Origin: Flavobacteriales bacterium
GTDB lineage: Bacteria; Bacteroidota; Bacteroidia; Flavobacteriales; Weeksellaceae
Length of the DNA: 15,844 nt
NCBI GenBank assembly: GCA_900770875.1
Contig: CAAGLV010000056.1
Coordinates: forward strand, 1 to 15,844
Direction: 5' to 3'
Shown here: piece by piece, positions 6,708 to 15,169 of the stretch
Layout of the letters: every line of letters starts with the position of its first letter
Position numbering within the stretch: position 1 is the first letter of the stretch
The notes under the pieces: generated by a model
What the model saw: the letters and a program-made list of their open reading frames with translations, nothing else
Databases searched by the model: none
Told to the model about the DNA's origin: nothing
Position numbers and translations under genes: made by a program

Positions 6708-6788
6708 TATATTTTAAAACCTACAAATAAATAGATTAAGCAAAACCTTATTTAACAAAGTTTAATCCGTTTAAAACACAATCCATTT

Positions 6789-6814
6789 TTTGCTAAAAAA
6801 TTTGCATATATTCG
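6789..6814 (+). promoter_or_regulatory. Possible Bacteroidota-type promoter for the lipoprotein/barrel pair
   Basis: TTTG (6789-6792) is followed by TATATTCG (6807-6814), one base off the TAnnTTTG -7 consensus, in the gap between the operon terminator and the lipoprotein gene. The 14-bp spacer is shorter than usual, so this is only a suggestion. Confidence 0.3.
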
Positions 6815-6911
6815 CGCCTGTTTTCAAATAAATCAGCCAAATTCTATTCTAATTAATCGAATTTAGGAACGATTTATGATTCAACTTAATAACAACTTTA
6901 AAATCATCAAA

Positions 6912-7994
6912 ATGGTTAAATACAAATCCATAATTCCACTTCTATTTATTCCTCTTTTATTTACATCTTGTATTAAAGAAGAAGAATTAGATACAAATGC
7001 TGATATTTTAGAGGCTTACATCCCTGCCGAATATTTAAAAACAGATCCAATTATTACCAATACATCTGTAGAATTTAGAGTAAAATCTAATGTTGATTTA
7101 ACAAATATTGCCCCAACATTTAAAATTTCTCCAAATGCAACCATCGATCCTGTAAACGGAACATACCGCAATTATACAACAGCCCAAACAGCCGTTGTTA
7201 CAGCCCAAGATCCACGCTGGAAAAAAACATATACAATTAGTTTTAATGTCGACGAGTTAAGTACAATTTATCAATTTAATCATGCCGAATTAACAGATAA
7301 AGATCGCTATTATAGATTTTATACCATCGGATCGAACGGAGATAAAGTTTACGATTGGGCAAGTGGAAATTCGGGTTACGTAACTGTTGCTGGTAATAAA
7401 ACGCCCGACGAATATCCAACCACAGTTGCCGATGGACGTACCGGAGGTTTAGCTGCAAAAATGCAAACAGTGTATACCAGTAATTTAGCTGCTGCAACTG
7501 GTAATCCTATTGCAGCCGGAAATTTATTTTTAGGAAGCTTTAAAACCAATTTATTCAACACCTTAAAATCAACAAAATTTGGTTTACCATATTCGGGCGA
7601 ATTACCAAAATCAATTCGTACCTATTACAAATACAAAGCAGGTAACGAAGTTCGTAATCAATATTTTGAGGTAGTTCCTGGTGCAAAAGATACGTTTGAT
7701 ATTTATGCCATTATTTTCGAGTCGCAAAGTAAAGATAACTTTCAGTACGGAGATCATAATTTTCAGGATCCACGAAACGTTGCCATTGCACGCGTTTCGG
7801 CAGCCGATCGTTTAGAAACTTCCTCATGGAGAGAAATTACATTTCCGTTCCGTTTAGTTAACGGCAAAACATACGATCCTAATAAAGAATATGTTTTAGC
7901 AATTGTAATGTCGTCGAGTATCGATGGTGCTAACTTTACAGGTGCAATAGGAAGTACTTTAATTGTAGATGATATCGAATTATTATTTAATTAA
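6912..7994 (+). CDS. PCMD-type surface lipoprotein
   Basis: The frame has an earlier ATG at 6876, but the ATG at 6912 gives a proper lipoprotein signal: MVKYKSIIPLLFIPLLFTSC with Cys20 as the lipidated residue, so a 360-residue product is preferred. The mature N terminus (C-IKEEELDT) is acidic after a Lys, like the Bacteroidota lipoprotein export signal that sends proteins to the cell surface. A small beta-sandwich-like domain follows (about 35-125, ending in WKKTYTISFN, as in N-terminal domains of glycan-binding lipoproteins). The C-terminal half (about 130-360) has features of the PCMD (putative carbohydrate metabolism) domain: PKSIRTYYKYKAG, DTFDIYAIIFE and the closing TLIVDDIELLF. Members are thought to bind carbohydrate; no catalytic residues can be named. 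A barrel-protein gene starts 4 bp after the stop, so the two probably act together at the outer membrane. Confidence 0.85.
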   Translation: MVKYKSIIPLLFIPLLFTSCIKEEELDTNADILEAYIPAEYLKTDPIITNTSVEFRVKSNVDLTNIAPTFKISPNATIDPVNGTYRNYTTAQTAVVTAQDPRWKKTYTISFNVDELSTIYQFNHAELTDKDRYYRFYTIGSNGDKVYDWASGNSGYVTVAGNKTPDEYPTTVADGRTGGLAAKMQTVYTSNLAAATGNPIAAGNLFLGSFKTNLFNTLKSTKFGLPYSGELPKSIRTYYKYKAGNEVRNQYFEVVPGAKDTFDIYAIIFESQSKDNFQYGDHNFQDPRNVAIARVSAADRLETSSWREITFPFRLVNGKTYDPNKEYVLAIVMSSSIDGANFTGAIGSTLIVDDIELLFN

Positions 7995-7998
7995 GAAA

Positions 7999-8772
7999 AT
8001 GAAAAATAAAACTAAATACGCCTTCCTTTTAGGAATTTTTATGATGATTTGCAATCCACTAAAGGCGCAAGAAAAAAATAATTTTTTTAATAAAAATATC
8101 GATTACCAAGTTAAAGGACAAATAAGTATTGGTGGAGTTTCGCCATTATCTATACCTGCACAAATCCGAAAGATTGAAAATTACAACCCTAAACTACAAT
8201 TAGGTGTTGGTATTAATGCTACAAAGTGGATTAACGATCATCAAAAATTAGGAATTAGAGTTGGTGTAAACTACGAAAGCCGTGGAATGAGTACACAAGC
8301 TAAAGTAAAAAATTATTACACTCAGATTGCCGACGATACTGGTGCACAAACTACTGGTTATTTTACCGGACACGTAGTAACCAATGTAAAAAACACCTAC
8401 ATTACTGTTCCGGTCTCTTTGGTTTGGAATGTTAGCCAACGATGGAATTTATATGGTGGATTTTTTGTCTCTGCTTTAATCAACAAATCGTTTACAGGTT
8501 ATATTTATGATGGCGATTTTAGAGAAGGAACTCCTATTGGCGAATTAACAACTTTCGAAAATACAGCCCGTGGATTATACGATTTCTCCGACGATTTAAA
8601 TCCTATACAATGGGGAAATCAGATTGGTGCAGAATACAAAATTTCGAAACACATTAACGTATTTGCCGATTTTACAATGGCTAATAGCCAAGCTTTTAAA
8701 GGTAATTTTGAAGCCATTAGTTTTAAGATGTACAATCTTTTCGGAAATTTTGGTGTAGGATATAATTTTTAG
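7999..8772 (+). CDS. Outer-membrane beta-barrel protein (porin-like)
   Basis: I place the start at the ATG at 7999 rather than the in-frame ATG at 7969, which lies inside the lipoprotein gene; this gives 257 residues with a clear signal peptide (MKNKTKYAFLLGIFMMICNPLKA, cleavage before QEKN). The mature part has alternating hydrophobic and polar strands separated by turns (LGIRVGVNYESRG, TYITVPVSLVWN, WNLYGGFFVSALI, INVFADFTMAN), and the last residues GNFGVGYNF end in Phe, the usual C-terminal signal of outer-membrane barrels. This fits the OMP_b-brl family that includes PorT-like proteins. Substrate and partner are not shown by the sequence. It lies 4 bp behind the surface lipoprotein gene in the same unit and may anchor or export it; that is inference. 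Confidence 0.85.
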   Translation: MKNKTKYAFLLGIFMMICNPLKAQEKNNFFNKNIDYQVKGQISIGGVSPLSIPAQIRKIENYNPKLQLGVGINATKWINDHQKLGIRVGVNYESRGMSTQAKVKNYYTQIADDTGAQTTGYFTGHVVTNVKNTYITVPVSLVWNVSQRWNLYGGFFVSALINKSFTGYIYDGDFREGTPIGELTTFENTARGLYDFSDDLNPIQWGNQIGAEYKISKHINVFADFTMANSQAFKGNFEAISFKMYNLFGNFGVGYNF

Positions 8773-8842
8773 GGTTTTCACCTATATGAAATCTTTTTAG
8801 GATGTTTTAAGTTTGCCTCAAATAAAAAACAACTAAAACCTA

Positions 8843-9526
8843 ATGAAAGGATTTTTTAACCGAAATCTAATATATGCCAGCATAACTTTATTTTTTATTT
8901 GCATATTTTTAATTGGCTTGCTAATTAATAGTCTTCCAAAAGAATCAAATAGATTAACTAGTGATTTAAAAAATTATAGCACAAATAAATATAAAATAGA
9001 GTTAACTACAAATCAAGAAACAATTGCTAAACAAGAAGAAATTGTTTTTGATTTACGTATTTTACCACCCGAACTTGGAACAAGTTTTATTACCGAACAA
9101 GCTATAGATGCAGAAAAATATGTTGCTTATAACTACAACATTCTAAAATCTGAATCTTATAAAATTATTGATGAGCAAAACGAGCAATTATGTACCAATT
9201 TAATAAAAGACGAAATTAATCGTAAATCGTTTAAAATAGAACCTTTAATAAAGCAAGGTACAATTAATTTAATTGCACACGTTAAATTTTATAAAACAGC
9301 AAATTGTAGTAATACAGATACAAGTAATACAACCGATATTGTTGTTAAAAAAACGATTAAAGTTAACATCAGTTATAAACAACAATTTTTTGATTTAGTA
9401 AACAATTGCATTAAAACAATTGCTAATCATTTTGTTGTATTTTGGGGATCATTTGTAATATTAATGTTCTCGTTTGTTCTTAGTTTTATCCGTAAAAAGC
9501 TAAAAATATCAACCGAAATCTTATAA
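8843..9526 (+). CDS. Bitopic membrane protein of unknown function
   Basis: I do not recognise this 227-residue protein. It has a hydrophobic helix near the N terminus (about 9-28), a polar extracytoplasmic region of about 165 residues with beta-strand-like segments (IVFDLRILPP, INLIAHVKFYK, IKVNISYKQQ), and a second helix near the C terminus (about 197-216) followed by a basic tail RKKLK that should be cytoplasmic. Two cysteines (in QLCTNL and ANCSNT) could form a disulfide. The gene lies 70 bp after the barrel-protein gene with no visible terminator between, so it may be read from the same transcript, but its composition is more AT-rich and Asn/Lys-rich, closer to the 3199-6667 operon. The ATG at 8843 has no clear ribosome site. 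Confidence 0.75.
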   Translation: MKGFFNRNLIYASITLFFICIFLIGLLINSLPKESNRLTSDLKNYSTNKYKIELTTNQETIAKQEEIVFDLRILPPELGTSFITEQAIDAEKYVAYNYNILKSESYKIIDEQNEQLCTNLIKDEINRKSFKIEPLIKQGTINLIAHVKFYKTANCSNTDTSNTTDIVVKKTIKVNISYKQQFFDLVNNCIKTIANHFVVFWGSFVILMFSFVLSFIRKKLKISTEIL

Positions 9527-9543
9527 TATAAAGTTTTACAAAT

Positions 9544-9573
9544 AAAAAACTCAGCATAAAAGCTGAGTTTTTT
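9544..9573. terminator. Bidirectional intrinsic terminator between convergent genes
   Basis: A 12-bp stem (9544-9555 with 9562-9573; core ACTCAGC/GCTGAGT) has a 6-base loop, an A run on one side and a T run on the other. It lies between the stop of the plus-strand bitopic protein gene (9526) and the stop of the minus-strand gene at 9587. Confidence 0.9.
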
Positions 9574-9586
9574 TATTATGCTTTGT

Positions 9587-10159
9587 TTAGATAAAAAAAT
9601 CTACCGATTGCCTAAAATGATACAACATTAATCGGCGTCTGGCTTCTAAATCATTAATTCTAAACGACGAAATATCGTCTATTGTAAAATACAATTTCCC
9701 TTCATCTTGTCCGTCGTGGCCAACGCATTTTAAAACAAAATCGTCTTCCGAAACTTCTTTTACAAATCCCGAAAATCGAGAGTCCGATCCGATCGAAATA
9801 CGTACAATATAATCGGTTTCACCTTCTAATAATTTTAAGGTATGATACATCCAATTCTCCTCTTTCGGAACCGATAATACAATTTCTTGCTCTTTATCTA
9901 ACTCTTGGTTGTGTTTTAAAACATATTGCAAACATTTACAATAATCATCTTGGTCAATTCTTCTAATTTTATACATTGGTTCTACCAAGATTCCATCTAA
10001 TTTTCCGTATTTTGTAACATGTTGCATCACAAAAAACTCGTCGTTATAATCTAAAATATAACCTGCCCAAAAATCAGATCCAGACGGATCCTGAAAGATG
10101 GCTATTATAGATTGTGTATCTTTAGAATGTTGTATTATTTTATCGAAATGCGAATTCAT
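9587..10159 (-). CDS. Unrecognised cytosolic protein with two small similar beta domains
   Basis: The frame is open to 10210, but the ATG at 10159 (MNSHFDKII) is the better start: it lies 5 bp after the stop of the upstream secreted-protein gene and is preceded by a weak AAAG, giving 190 residues. There is no signal peptide or membrane helix. The protein seems to contain two copies of one fold: about 14-72 (IIAIFQDPSGSDFWAGYI, then EFFVMQHV, then KLDGILVEPMYKIRRI) and about 110-175 (DYIVRISIGSDSRFSGFV, then DFVLKCVG, then GKLYFTIDDISSFRI). Both read as small beta barrels of Sm-like or SH3-like build, each ending in an [IF]R[IR] element. I know no name for the family. A role in RNA or nucleic-acid binding would be a guess from the fold alone. 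Probably co-transcribed with the gene upstream. Confidence 0.75.
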   Translation of the reverse strand: MNSHFDKIIQHSKDTQSIIAIFQDPSGSDFWAGYILDYNDEFFVMQHVTKYGKLDGILVEPMYKIRRIDQDDYCKCLQYVLKHNQELDKEQEIVLSVPKEENWMYHTLKLLEGETDYIVRISIGSDSRFSGFVKEVSEDDFVLKCVGHDGQDEGKLYFTIDDISSFRINDLEARRRLMLYHFRQSVDFFI

Positions 10160-10164
10160 ATTCT

Positions 10165-10938
10165 TTAATTTTTCTTTATAATTATCGCTTCGTAAACCTC
10201 CGGATTCCACTCTCCTTTCTCGGCTCCAGAAATTGTTAATTTATCGAAAACAGCTTTTGGTCCCGAAACGATATACGAAAATTGTGTGCGATCTTTTAAG
10301 TTTTTCTCGTTTAAAGCATACGAAATCGAAGTTTGCTTTTTAGTTAATGCACCAATTTTTTCGGCTAAATATTTTTCGGCTTGTTGTGCATTGGCAATTT
10401 TATCGTTTTGTTTAATCGAAATTTCAAACGAACCTTCAAAAACAAAACTTGGCTCGTACATTAAAATGATAAAGTTATTTTTATCGTATATTTTTTTCGC
10501 CTTTTTATATTCTTTTTCGTCCTTAAATTTTTTCTTTTCGATGCGTACTTCAAGTGGATAATTTTTTGCAATCTCTTCTAACTTATCGGCATCAAAAGAA
10601 TAAGCTTCTCCGTTATAAAATACATTGTAATATTTTGGATTAACCAACCATTGATCTACAATTTTTTTGTTTTTAATGGCATAAATCATAAAGTGATTTT
10701 CGTCGGCAACTTTATTATTTAACTCGTAACCATGTTCTAAATAAAGTTTTACTTTATCTAATTTAGATGGACTATCGATTAAAAAGTTAAATTTTTCGTA
10801 CGATTTATCTACATTATAATCGCTTGCCATACCAACTAAAATGGTTTCGTCGTCAAAATTTATTTTATCTATAATCGTTTGCTGTGCTAATGTAAATACA
10901 GAAGTAAATAGAGCTACGGCTAGTAAAATCTTTTTCAT
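10165..10938 (-). CDS. Secreted protein of unknown function
   Basis: A 257-residue protein with a clean Sec signal peptide (MKKILLAVALFTSVFTLAQ, cleaved around residue 19) and no lipobox, so it is probably periplasmic or exported. The mature part is rich in Lys and aromatic residues and has no motif I recognise. Segments that may help a search are LVGMASDYNVDKSYEKF (about 35-50), WLVNPKYYNVFYNGEAY (about 97-113) and ISYALNEKNLKDRTQFSYIV (about 205-225). No catalytic triad, metal site or heme motif is evident. It is the first gene of a minus-strand pair, with the two-domain protein 5 bp behind. A TAAATTTG -7 box on the minus strand lies 20 to 28 bases upstream of the ATG. Confidence 0.8.
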   Translation of the reverse strand: MKKILLAVALFTSVFTLAQQTIIDKINFDDETILVGMASDYNVDKSYEKFNFLIDSPSKLDKVKLYLEHGYELNNKVADENHFMIYAIKNKKIVDQWLVNPKYYNVFYNGEAYSFDADKLEEIAKNYPLEVRIEKKKFKDEKEYKKAKKIYDKNNFIILMYEPSFVFEGSFEISIKQNDKIANAQQAEKYLAEKIGALTKKQTSISYALNEKNLKDRTQFSYIVSGPKAVFDKLTISGAEKGEWNPEVYEAIIIKKN

Positions 10939-10958
10939 TATGTTGTTAATTTTAAAAT

Positions 10959-10966
10959 CAAATTTA
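10959..10966 (-). promoter_or_regulatory. Probable -7 promoter box (TAAATTTG) of the minus-strand pair
   Basis: Read on the minus strand this is TAAATTTG, an exact match to the Bacteroidota -7 consensus TAnnTTTG, placed 21 bp before the start codon at 10938. No clean -33 TTTG lies at the expected distance (only TTTA about 23 bp upstream), so confidence is moderate. Confidence 0.4.
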
Positions 10967-11065
10967 ATACTAAAGTAATTTTTTATTTATAAATATCTAT
11001 CGTATTTTTTGTTGCATTTAAAGTAAAAGCAGAAATTTACATCATATTAAATCATCTTACAATTT

Positions 11066-12130
11066 ATGGAAAATAATAAAAAATATATTTCAAATAGTAT
11101 TTTACTCCAAGTTGCCGTTTTATGTTTAATTCTGCTTGTATTTGGTGTAATTGTTAAAAATATTTTTTCTTTTATACCTGGTTTACTTGGTGCTATTTGT
11201 TTATATGTCTTATTATACAATCCTTTGGATTGGCTTATCGACAAAAAGAAATGGAAAAAAAATCTTAGTGTAATTTTTTTAATCTTTTCTAGTGCTATTG
11301 CTATCATCTTACCTTTATATATTTTAATACAAACGCTAACAAATAAGGTAATTACGCTATTAGCCGATAAAAGCAAAATCGAAGGGCAAACCTCAAAATT
11401 TATCGCCATTTTAAAAGATAAATTTCATGTCGATCTTTTAAGCGAAGATAATCTTGCTAAACTTACCGAATTAGGTACAAATCTTCTGCAAACCTTATTA
11501 AACGCGTCGCTAGATATGTTTATTCAATTAGGCGTTGCATTTTTATTGGCTTATTTTATGTTAATAAATCATAAATTATTAAACGATAGCTTTTACAAAT
11601 ACATTCCGTTTAAAAAAACAACTTTACAAAAAATGAACGAGGATTTAAAACTCCTTGTAATTTCTAACGCTGTTGGCGTGCCAATTACGGCATTTGGACA
11701 ATCGTTAATTGCTTATATAGGTTATTTAATTTTTGGAGTCGAATCGGCACTTACATGGTTTATCATTACCATTTTTGCAGCCATGCTTCCGGTTGTAGGC
11801 ACAGCTATTGTTTACATACCATTAGTTATCTTTTTAATGTCGCAAGGTAAAACAACAGATGCTATTGGTTTATTAATTTATTGTTGTACGCTAGTTGGAT
11901 TTTCGGATAACGTAATTCGTTTCTTTTTACAAAAAAAGATTGCCAATGTACATCCATTAATTACCATATTTGGAGTTGTTATTGGATTAAATTTATTTGG
12001 ATTTATAGGTATTGTATTTGGACCAATTTTATTCTCGGTATTTATTTGGTTACTAAAATTATATAAATCCGAATTTGTTGACACAGATACTGATACAACA
12101 GATACAAACACATCACAAAAAAACACATAA
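11066..12130 (+). CDS. AI-2E family transporter (PerM/YdiK-type membrane protein)
   Basis: A 354-residue inner-membrane protein with about seven or eight hydrophobic segments: two at the N terminus (about 12-55), one at about 66-92, a soluble amphipathic stretch (about 95-150), then further helices to about 338. The layout and the conserved end (NLFGFIGIVFGPILFSVFIWLLKLYK), together with GVPITAFGQSLIAYIGYLIFGV and AAMLPVVGTAIVYIPL, are typical of the AI-2E transporter family (PF01594). Members have been linked to autoinducer-2 export or cation/proton antiport; the substrate is unknown for most and cannot be read here. The C-terminal tail is a low-complexity Thr/Asp run (TDTDTTDTNTS). The thioesterase gene starts 4 bp after the stop, so the two share a transcript. 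The start at 11066 follows a 127-bp divergent gap shared with the minus-strand pair. Confidence 0.92.
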   Translation: MENNKKYISNSILLQVAVLCLILLVFGVIVKNIFSFIPGLLGAICLYVLLYNPLDWLIDKKKWKKNLSVIFLIFSSAIAIILPLYILIQTLTNKVITLLADKSKIEGQTSKFIAILKDKFHVDLLSEDNLAKLTELGTNLLQTLLNASLDMFIQLGVAFLLAYFMLINHKLLNDSFYKYIPFKKTTLQKMNEDLKLLVISNAVGVPITAFGQSLIAYIGYLIFGVESALTWFIITIFAAMLPVVGTAIVYIPLVIFLMSQGKTTDAIGLLIYCCTLVGFSDNVIRFFLQKKIANVHPLITIFGVVIGLNLFGFIGIVFGPILFSVFIWLLKLYKSEFVDTDTDTTDTNTSQKNT

Positions 12131-12134
12131 AAAA

Positions 12135-12563
12135 ATGATTGAAAACTTTAGATTTTTTAAACCATTAGAAATTAGATGGAACGATCTAGATCCGATTGGA
12201 CATGTAAACAACGTTTATTACTTTGATTATTTTCAGACCGGCAGAAGCTATTACATGATTAGCGCATCTAACAAATGGGATTGGACTAAAAACATGTTTG
12301 TAATTGCACACATCGAATGCGACTATCAAAAAGAAATTAAAATAACAGCCATAAATCCTCGCGTTGGCGTAAGAGTAACAAAATTTGGAGGTAAATCTTT
12401 TGATTTCGAATACATCATTATCTCCGACGATCAAAACGGAAATCCAATTTTACACGCCAAAGGAAGCAGCACACAAGTACTAATCGATTTAACAGTTGGT
12501 AAAAGTATCCAAATCCCAGATTGGGTAATAAATGATATCAATTCTTACGAACCTGCATTGTAA
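12135..12563 (+). CDS. Hotdog-fold acyl-CoA thioesterase (4HBT/YbgC-like)
   Basis: A 142-residue protein starting at the ATG at 12135; an in-frame ATG at 12075 lies inside the transporter gene and would add a tail unlike the family. The N-terminal active-site motif RWNDLDPIGHVNN (residues 14-26), with Asp19 as the likely catalytic residue and GHVNN at the start of the central helix, is typical of the 4-hydroxybenzoyl-CoA thioesterase family, as is FVIAHIECDYQKEI on the strand forming the acyl pocket. The enzyme should hydrolyse a short or medium acyl-CoA thioester in the cytosol; the substrate cannot be predicted. Length matches the family. It is co-transcribed with the upstream transporter (4-bp gap) and is followed by a terminator. 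Confidence 0.9.
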   Translation: MIENFRFFKPLEIRWNDLDPIGHVNNVYYFDYFQTGRSYYMISASNKWDWTKNMFVIAHIECDYQKEIKITAINPRVGVRVTKFGGKSFDFEYIIISDDQNGNPILHAKGSSTQVLIDLTVGKSIQIPDWVINDINSYEPAL

Positions 12564-12577
12564 AAAATAGTATATTT

Positions 12578-12602
12578 AAGTCATCAACCAAGTTGATGAC
12601 TT
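12578..12602 (+). terminator. Intrinsic terminator after the thioesterase gene
   Basis: A perfect 11-bp stem (12578-12588, AAGTCATCAAC, with 12592-12602) has a tight CAA loop and then a T run to 12606. It ends only about 18 bp before the start codon of the phosphatase gene at 12621, so little room remains for a separate promoter downstream of it. Confidence 0.88.
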
Positions 12603-12620
12603 TTTTATTCTACCAAACTT

Positions 12621-13106
12621 ATGAAACAGCTAATATTAATACGACACGGAAAAAGCGATTGGACTAAAAACTATTCTGATCAATTTAGACCCATCAACGA
12701 TAAAGGCGAAAAAAGAAGTTTATTAGCCGCAAAACAACTATCCGAAATTTTAAATTTCGAACCTAAAAACATTTTTTCGAGCACTGCCACACGTACAAAA
12801 CAAACAGCAGAAATCGTAAAAAAAATAGCATTTCCACAACTCAATATCACCTACGATAAAGAATTATATACATTTTCGCATCTTGTTTTAAAAAAATGGA
12901 TTAAAAACTTAGATTTTTCTCTCGATCATGCAATTATTTTTGGTCACAATCCTGCATTTACCGATATTGCTTCTGAATTAGGATCAGAAATGATCTTAAA
13001 TATTCCGACATCCGGAATCGTTTGGATTGAGTTTGATACCAACAATTGGACGCAAATAGAAAAAGGAAAAACAAAACACATTATTTTACCAAAAGGATTA
13101 GAATGA
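12621..13106 (+). CDS. SixA-like histidine phosphatase
   Basis: A 161-residue cytosolic protein of the histidine phosphatase (phosphoglycerate-mutase-like) superfamily. The catalytic RHG motif is at residues 8-10 (LILIRHGKSDW), with His9 as the phospho-acceptor. Arg58 in FSSTATRTKQTAE and His109 in IFGHNPAF complete the phosphate pocket. The short length and the wording of the motifs fit the SixA subgroup, known in E. coli for removing phosphate from phosphohistidine proteins; the target here is unknown. The stop overlaps the start of ppk1 by four bases (ATGA, 13103-13106), so translation is coupled. The link to polyphosphate genes suggests a role in phosphate signalling, which is inference. 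Confidence 0.9.
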   Translation: MKQLILIRHGKSDWTKNYSDQFRPINDKGEKRSLLAAKQLSEILNFEPKNIFSSTATRTKQTAEIVKKIAFPQLNITYDKELYTFSHLVLKKWIKNLDFSLDHAIIFGHNPAFTDIASELGSEMILNIPTSGIVWIEFDTNNWTQIEKGKTKHIILPKGLE

Positions 13107-15169
13107 AAAGATATATAAATAGAGAGATAAGTTGGTTAAAATTTAATGCTCGCGTTTTACAAGAAGCTGCAGACGAAAATGTACCTTTATTAGAACGTAT
13201 TCGATTTTTAGGAATATACTCTAACAATTTAGATGAATTTTATTCGGTACGATATTCTACTATTTTACGATCTATCCAACTAAAAGACGTAGAAAAAGTT
13301 TACACCAATATTGTACCAGGACAAACCGACGAAGAGTTAATCGAAGAAATTAACGCCATTGTTACACAACAACGTATAATTTACGATCAACTTTATGAAG
13401 AACTATTTAAACAACTCGAAAAACATAACATTTATGTGATCGATGATAAAACCTTACCTTTAAAATACAAAGAATACATTACCGAATATTTTAACGAAGA
13501 ACTAATACATAACGTTGGTGTTTTTGTTTTAAACAACAAAACAAAACTGCCACAATTACGCGACGGATCGTTTTACTTAGCCGTAAAAATGACGATCGGT
13601 AAAAAAGCCGAATATGCCTTAATCGTTATCCCAACACATTTGTTTGGACGCTTTATTTTATTGCCAAAATGGGGACAAAAATATTATGTAATGTATTTAG
13701 AAGATATTATTCGTTACCATTTAAACGAAATCTTCCGCACATTTCAGTACGACAAAATCGAAGCACATTCGTTTAAAATTACGCGCGATAGCGAATTAAA
13801 TTTCGATAACGATTTAGAACATAGTTTATACGAAAAAGTTATCCATAGCTTAGAAGATCGCAAAACAGGAGATCCGGTTCGTTACGTTTACGATCGAGAA
13901 ATGGCCGAAGATACTTTAAACTATTTCCTAGAAAAATTACAAATTGACGATTTTGATAGCATAATTCCTGGCGGAAAATACCACAATAAACGCGATTTAA
14001 TTGGCTTTCCTTCATTTGGAATCGAAGGATTAACTTATGATAAAATAAAACCGATTATCCAAAAACGACCTTTAAAATATAAAAGCTATTTTAAAGCCTT
14101 TACCGAACACGACGAAATTATTTACGCGCCCTATCAAGACTATTCGCTGCTTTTAAAATTTTTACGCGAAGCTGCTATCGATCCAAAAGTAAAAAAAATA
14201 AAATTAACCGTTTATCGTGTTGCTAAAGATTCGCAAATTATGCACTCGTTAATCAACGCTGCATTAAACGGTAAAGAGGTTATTGCTGTTTTAGAATTAC
14301 GTGCTCGTTTCGACGAATCGAATAATGTGATGTGGTCTAAGAAACTACAAAATGCAGGCGTTAAAGTTATATTTGGTGTTCCGGGATTAAAAGTCCATTC
14401 TAAAATTGGTTATATCGAGCGTGCTCCAGAAGAAGGAATCGCCGAACAATTTGCCATTATTAGTACAGGAAACTTCCATGCAAAAACGGCTAAAATTTAT
14501 ACCGATTATACCTACATTACATCTAATCCAATTATTACCAAAGAAGTAGAACAAGTTTTTAAATTTTTTGATGCGAATTATTTAATCCAAACGTATCATC
14601 AACTGATAACTTCGCCTCATGGAACACGAAATCGTGTAATAAAAGCGATTAAAAACGAAATCGAAAATCATAAAAATGGTTTGCCTGCGCAAATTAACAT
14701 GAAGCTAAATAGTTTAGCAGATAAAGAAATTATCGATTTATTATATAAAGCCTCGCAAAAAGGCGTAAAAATTAGATTAGTTGTACGAGGCATTAATTGC
14801 CTAATTCCGGGTAAAAAAGGATTATCCGAAAATATAGAATGTGTAAGTATTATTGATAAATTTTTAGAACATCCGCGTATCTACTGGTTTAAAAATGCTG
14901 GCAACGACAAAGTTTACATTTCTTCTGCCGATATGATGACTCGTAATTTAGATCATCGTGTAGAAGTTGCTTGTCCAATTTTAGATGCCGATTTAAAACA
15001 AATGATTATGGATACATTTAATATTAGCTTTAACGACAATGTAAAAGCACGTATTATCGACGAAAATGATTGCCTTACTTATCGTAAAAATAACGAACCC
15101 GAAAATCGTTCGCAGTTTACGACTTATGATTATCTGAAACAATTAAATGAGAATATAAATGAAGATTAG
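13103..15169 (+). CDS. ppk1: Polyphosphate kinase 1
   Basis: The enzyme reversibly transfers the gamma phosphate of ATP onto a growing polyphosphate chain. The product is 688 residues, the usual length, when started at the ATG at 13103 (MKRYINREISWLKFNARVL), which has AAAGGA five bases upstream; an ATG at 13046 in the same frame lies within the phosphatase gene and would add 19 atypical residues. Domains in order: N-terminal helical domain (about 1-105, with the hallmark NREISWLKFN and SNNLDEFYSVR), head domain (to about 310), and two phospholipase-D-like C-terminal domains. The likely autophosphorylated His432 lies in LKVHSKI, and a second active-site His590 in LEHPRIYWF; STGNFHAKTAKIYTDYTYIT and SSADMMTRNLDHRVEV are also family signatures. 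It is translationally coupled to the phosphatase before it and overlaps ppx by 11 bases. Confidence 0.97.
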   Translation: MKRYINREISWLKFNARVLQEAADENVPLLERIRFLGIYSNNLDEFYSVRYSTILRSIQLKDVEKVYTNIVPGQTDEELIEEINAIVTQQRIIYDQLYEELFKQLEKHNIYVIDDKTLPLKYKEYITEYFNEELIHNVGVFVLNNKTKLPQLRDGSFYLAVKMTIGKKAEYALIVIPTHLFGRFILLPKWGQKYYVMYLEDIIRYHLNEIFRTFQYDKIEAHSFKITRDSELNFDNDLEHSLYEKVIHSLEDRKTGDPVRYVYDREMAEDTLNYFLEKLQIDDFDSIIPGGKYHNKRDLIGFPSFGIEGLTYDKIKPIIQKRPLKYKSYFKAFTEHDEIIYAPYQDYSLLLKFLREAAIDPKVKKIKLTVYRVAKDSQIMHSLINAALNGKEVIAVLELRARFDESNNVMWSKKLQNAGVKVIFGVPGLKVHSKIGYIERAPEEGIAEQFAIISTGNFHAKTAKIYTDYTYITSNPIITKEVEQVFKFFDANYLIQTYHQLITSPHGTRNRVIKAIKNEIENHKNGLPAQINMKLNSLADKEIIDLLYKASQKGVKIRLVVRGINCLIPGKKGLSENIECVSIIDKFLEHPRIYWFKNAGNDKVYISSADMMTRNLDHRVEVACPILDADLKQMIMDTFNISFNDNVKARIIDENDCLTYRKNNEPENRSQFTTYDYLKQLNENINED

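Noticed and set aside
10286..10561. A 91-codon plus-strand frame within the secreted-protein gene
   Set aside because: It is antisense to a gene with a good signal peptide and promoter box; Phe/Ser-rich wording reflects the complement of Lys-rich codons.
11047..11409. A 120-codon minus-strand frame over the transporter start
   Set aside because: It lies antisense to the hydrophobic 5' part of the AI-2E transporter gene, which has clear family features; the reverse frame has no recognisable domain or signals.
13046..13102. An upstream extension of ppk1 from the ATG at 13046
   Set aside because: It lies inside the phosphatase gene in another frame and adds 19 basic residues absent from the family; the ATG at 13103 has a good ribosome site and gives the canonical N terminus.
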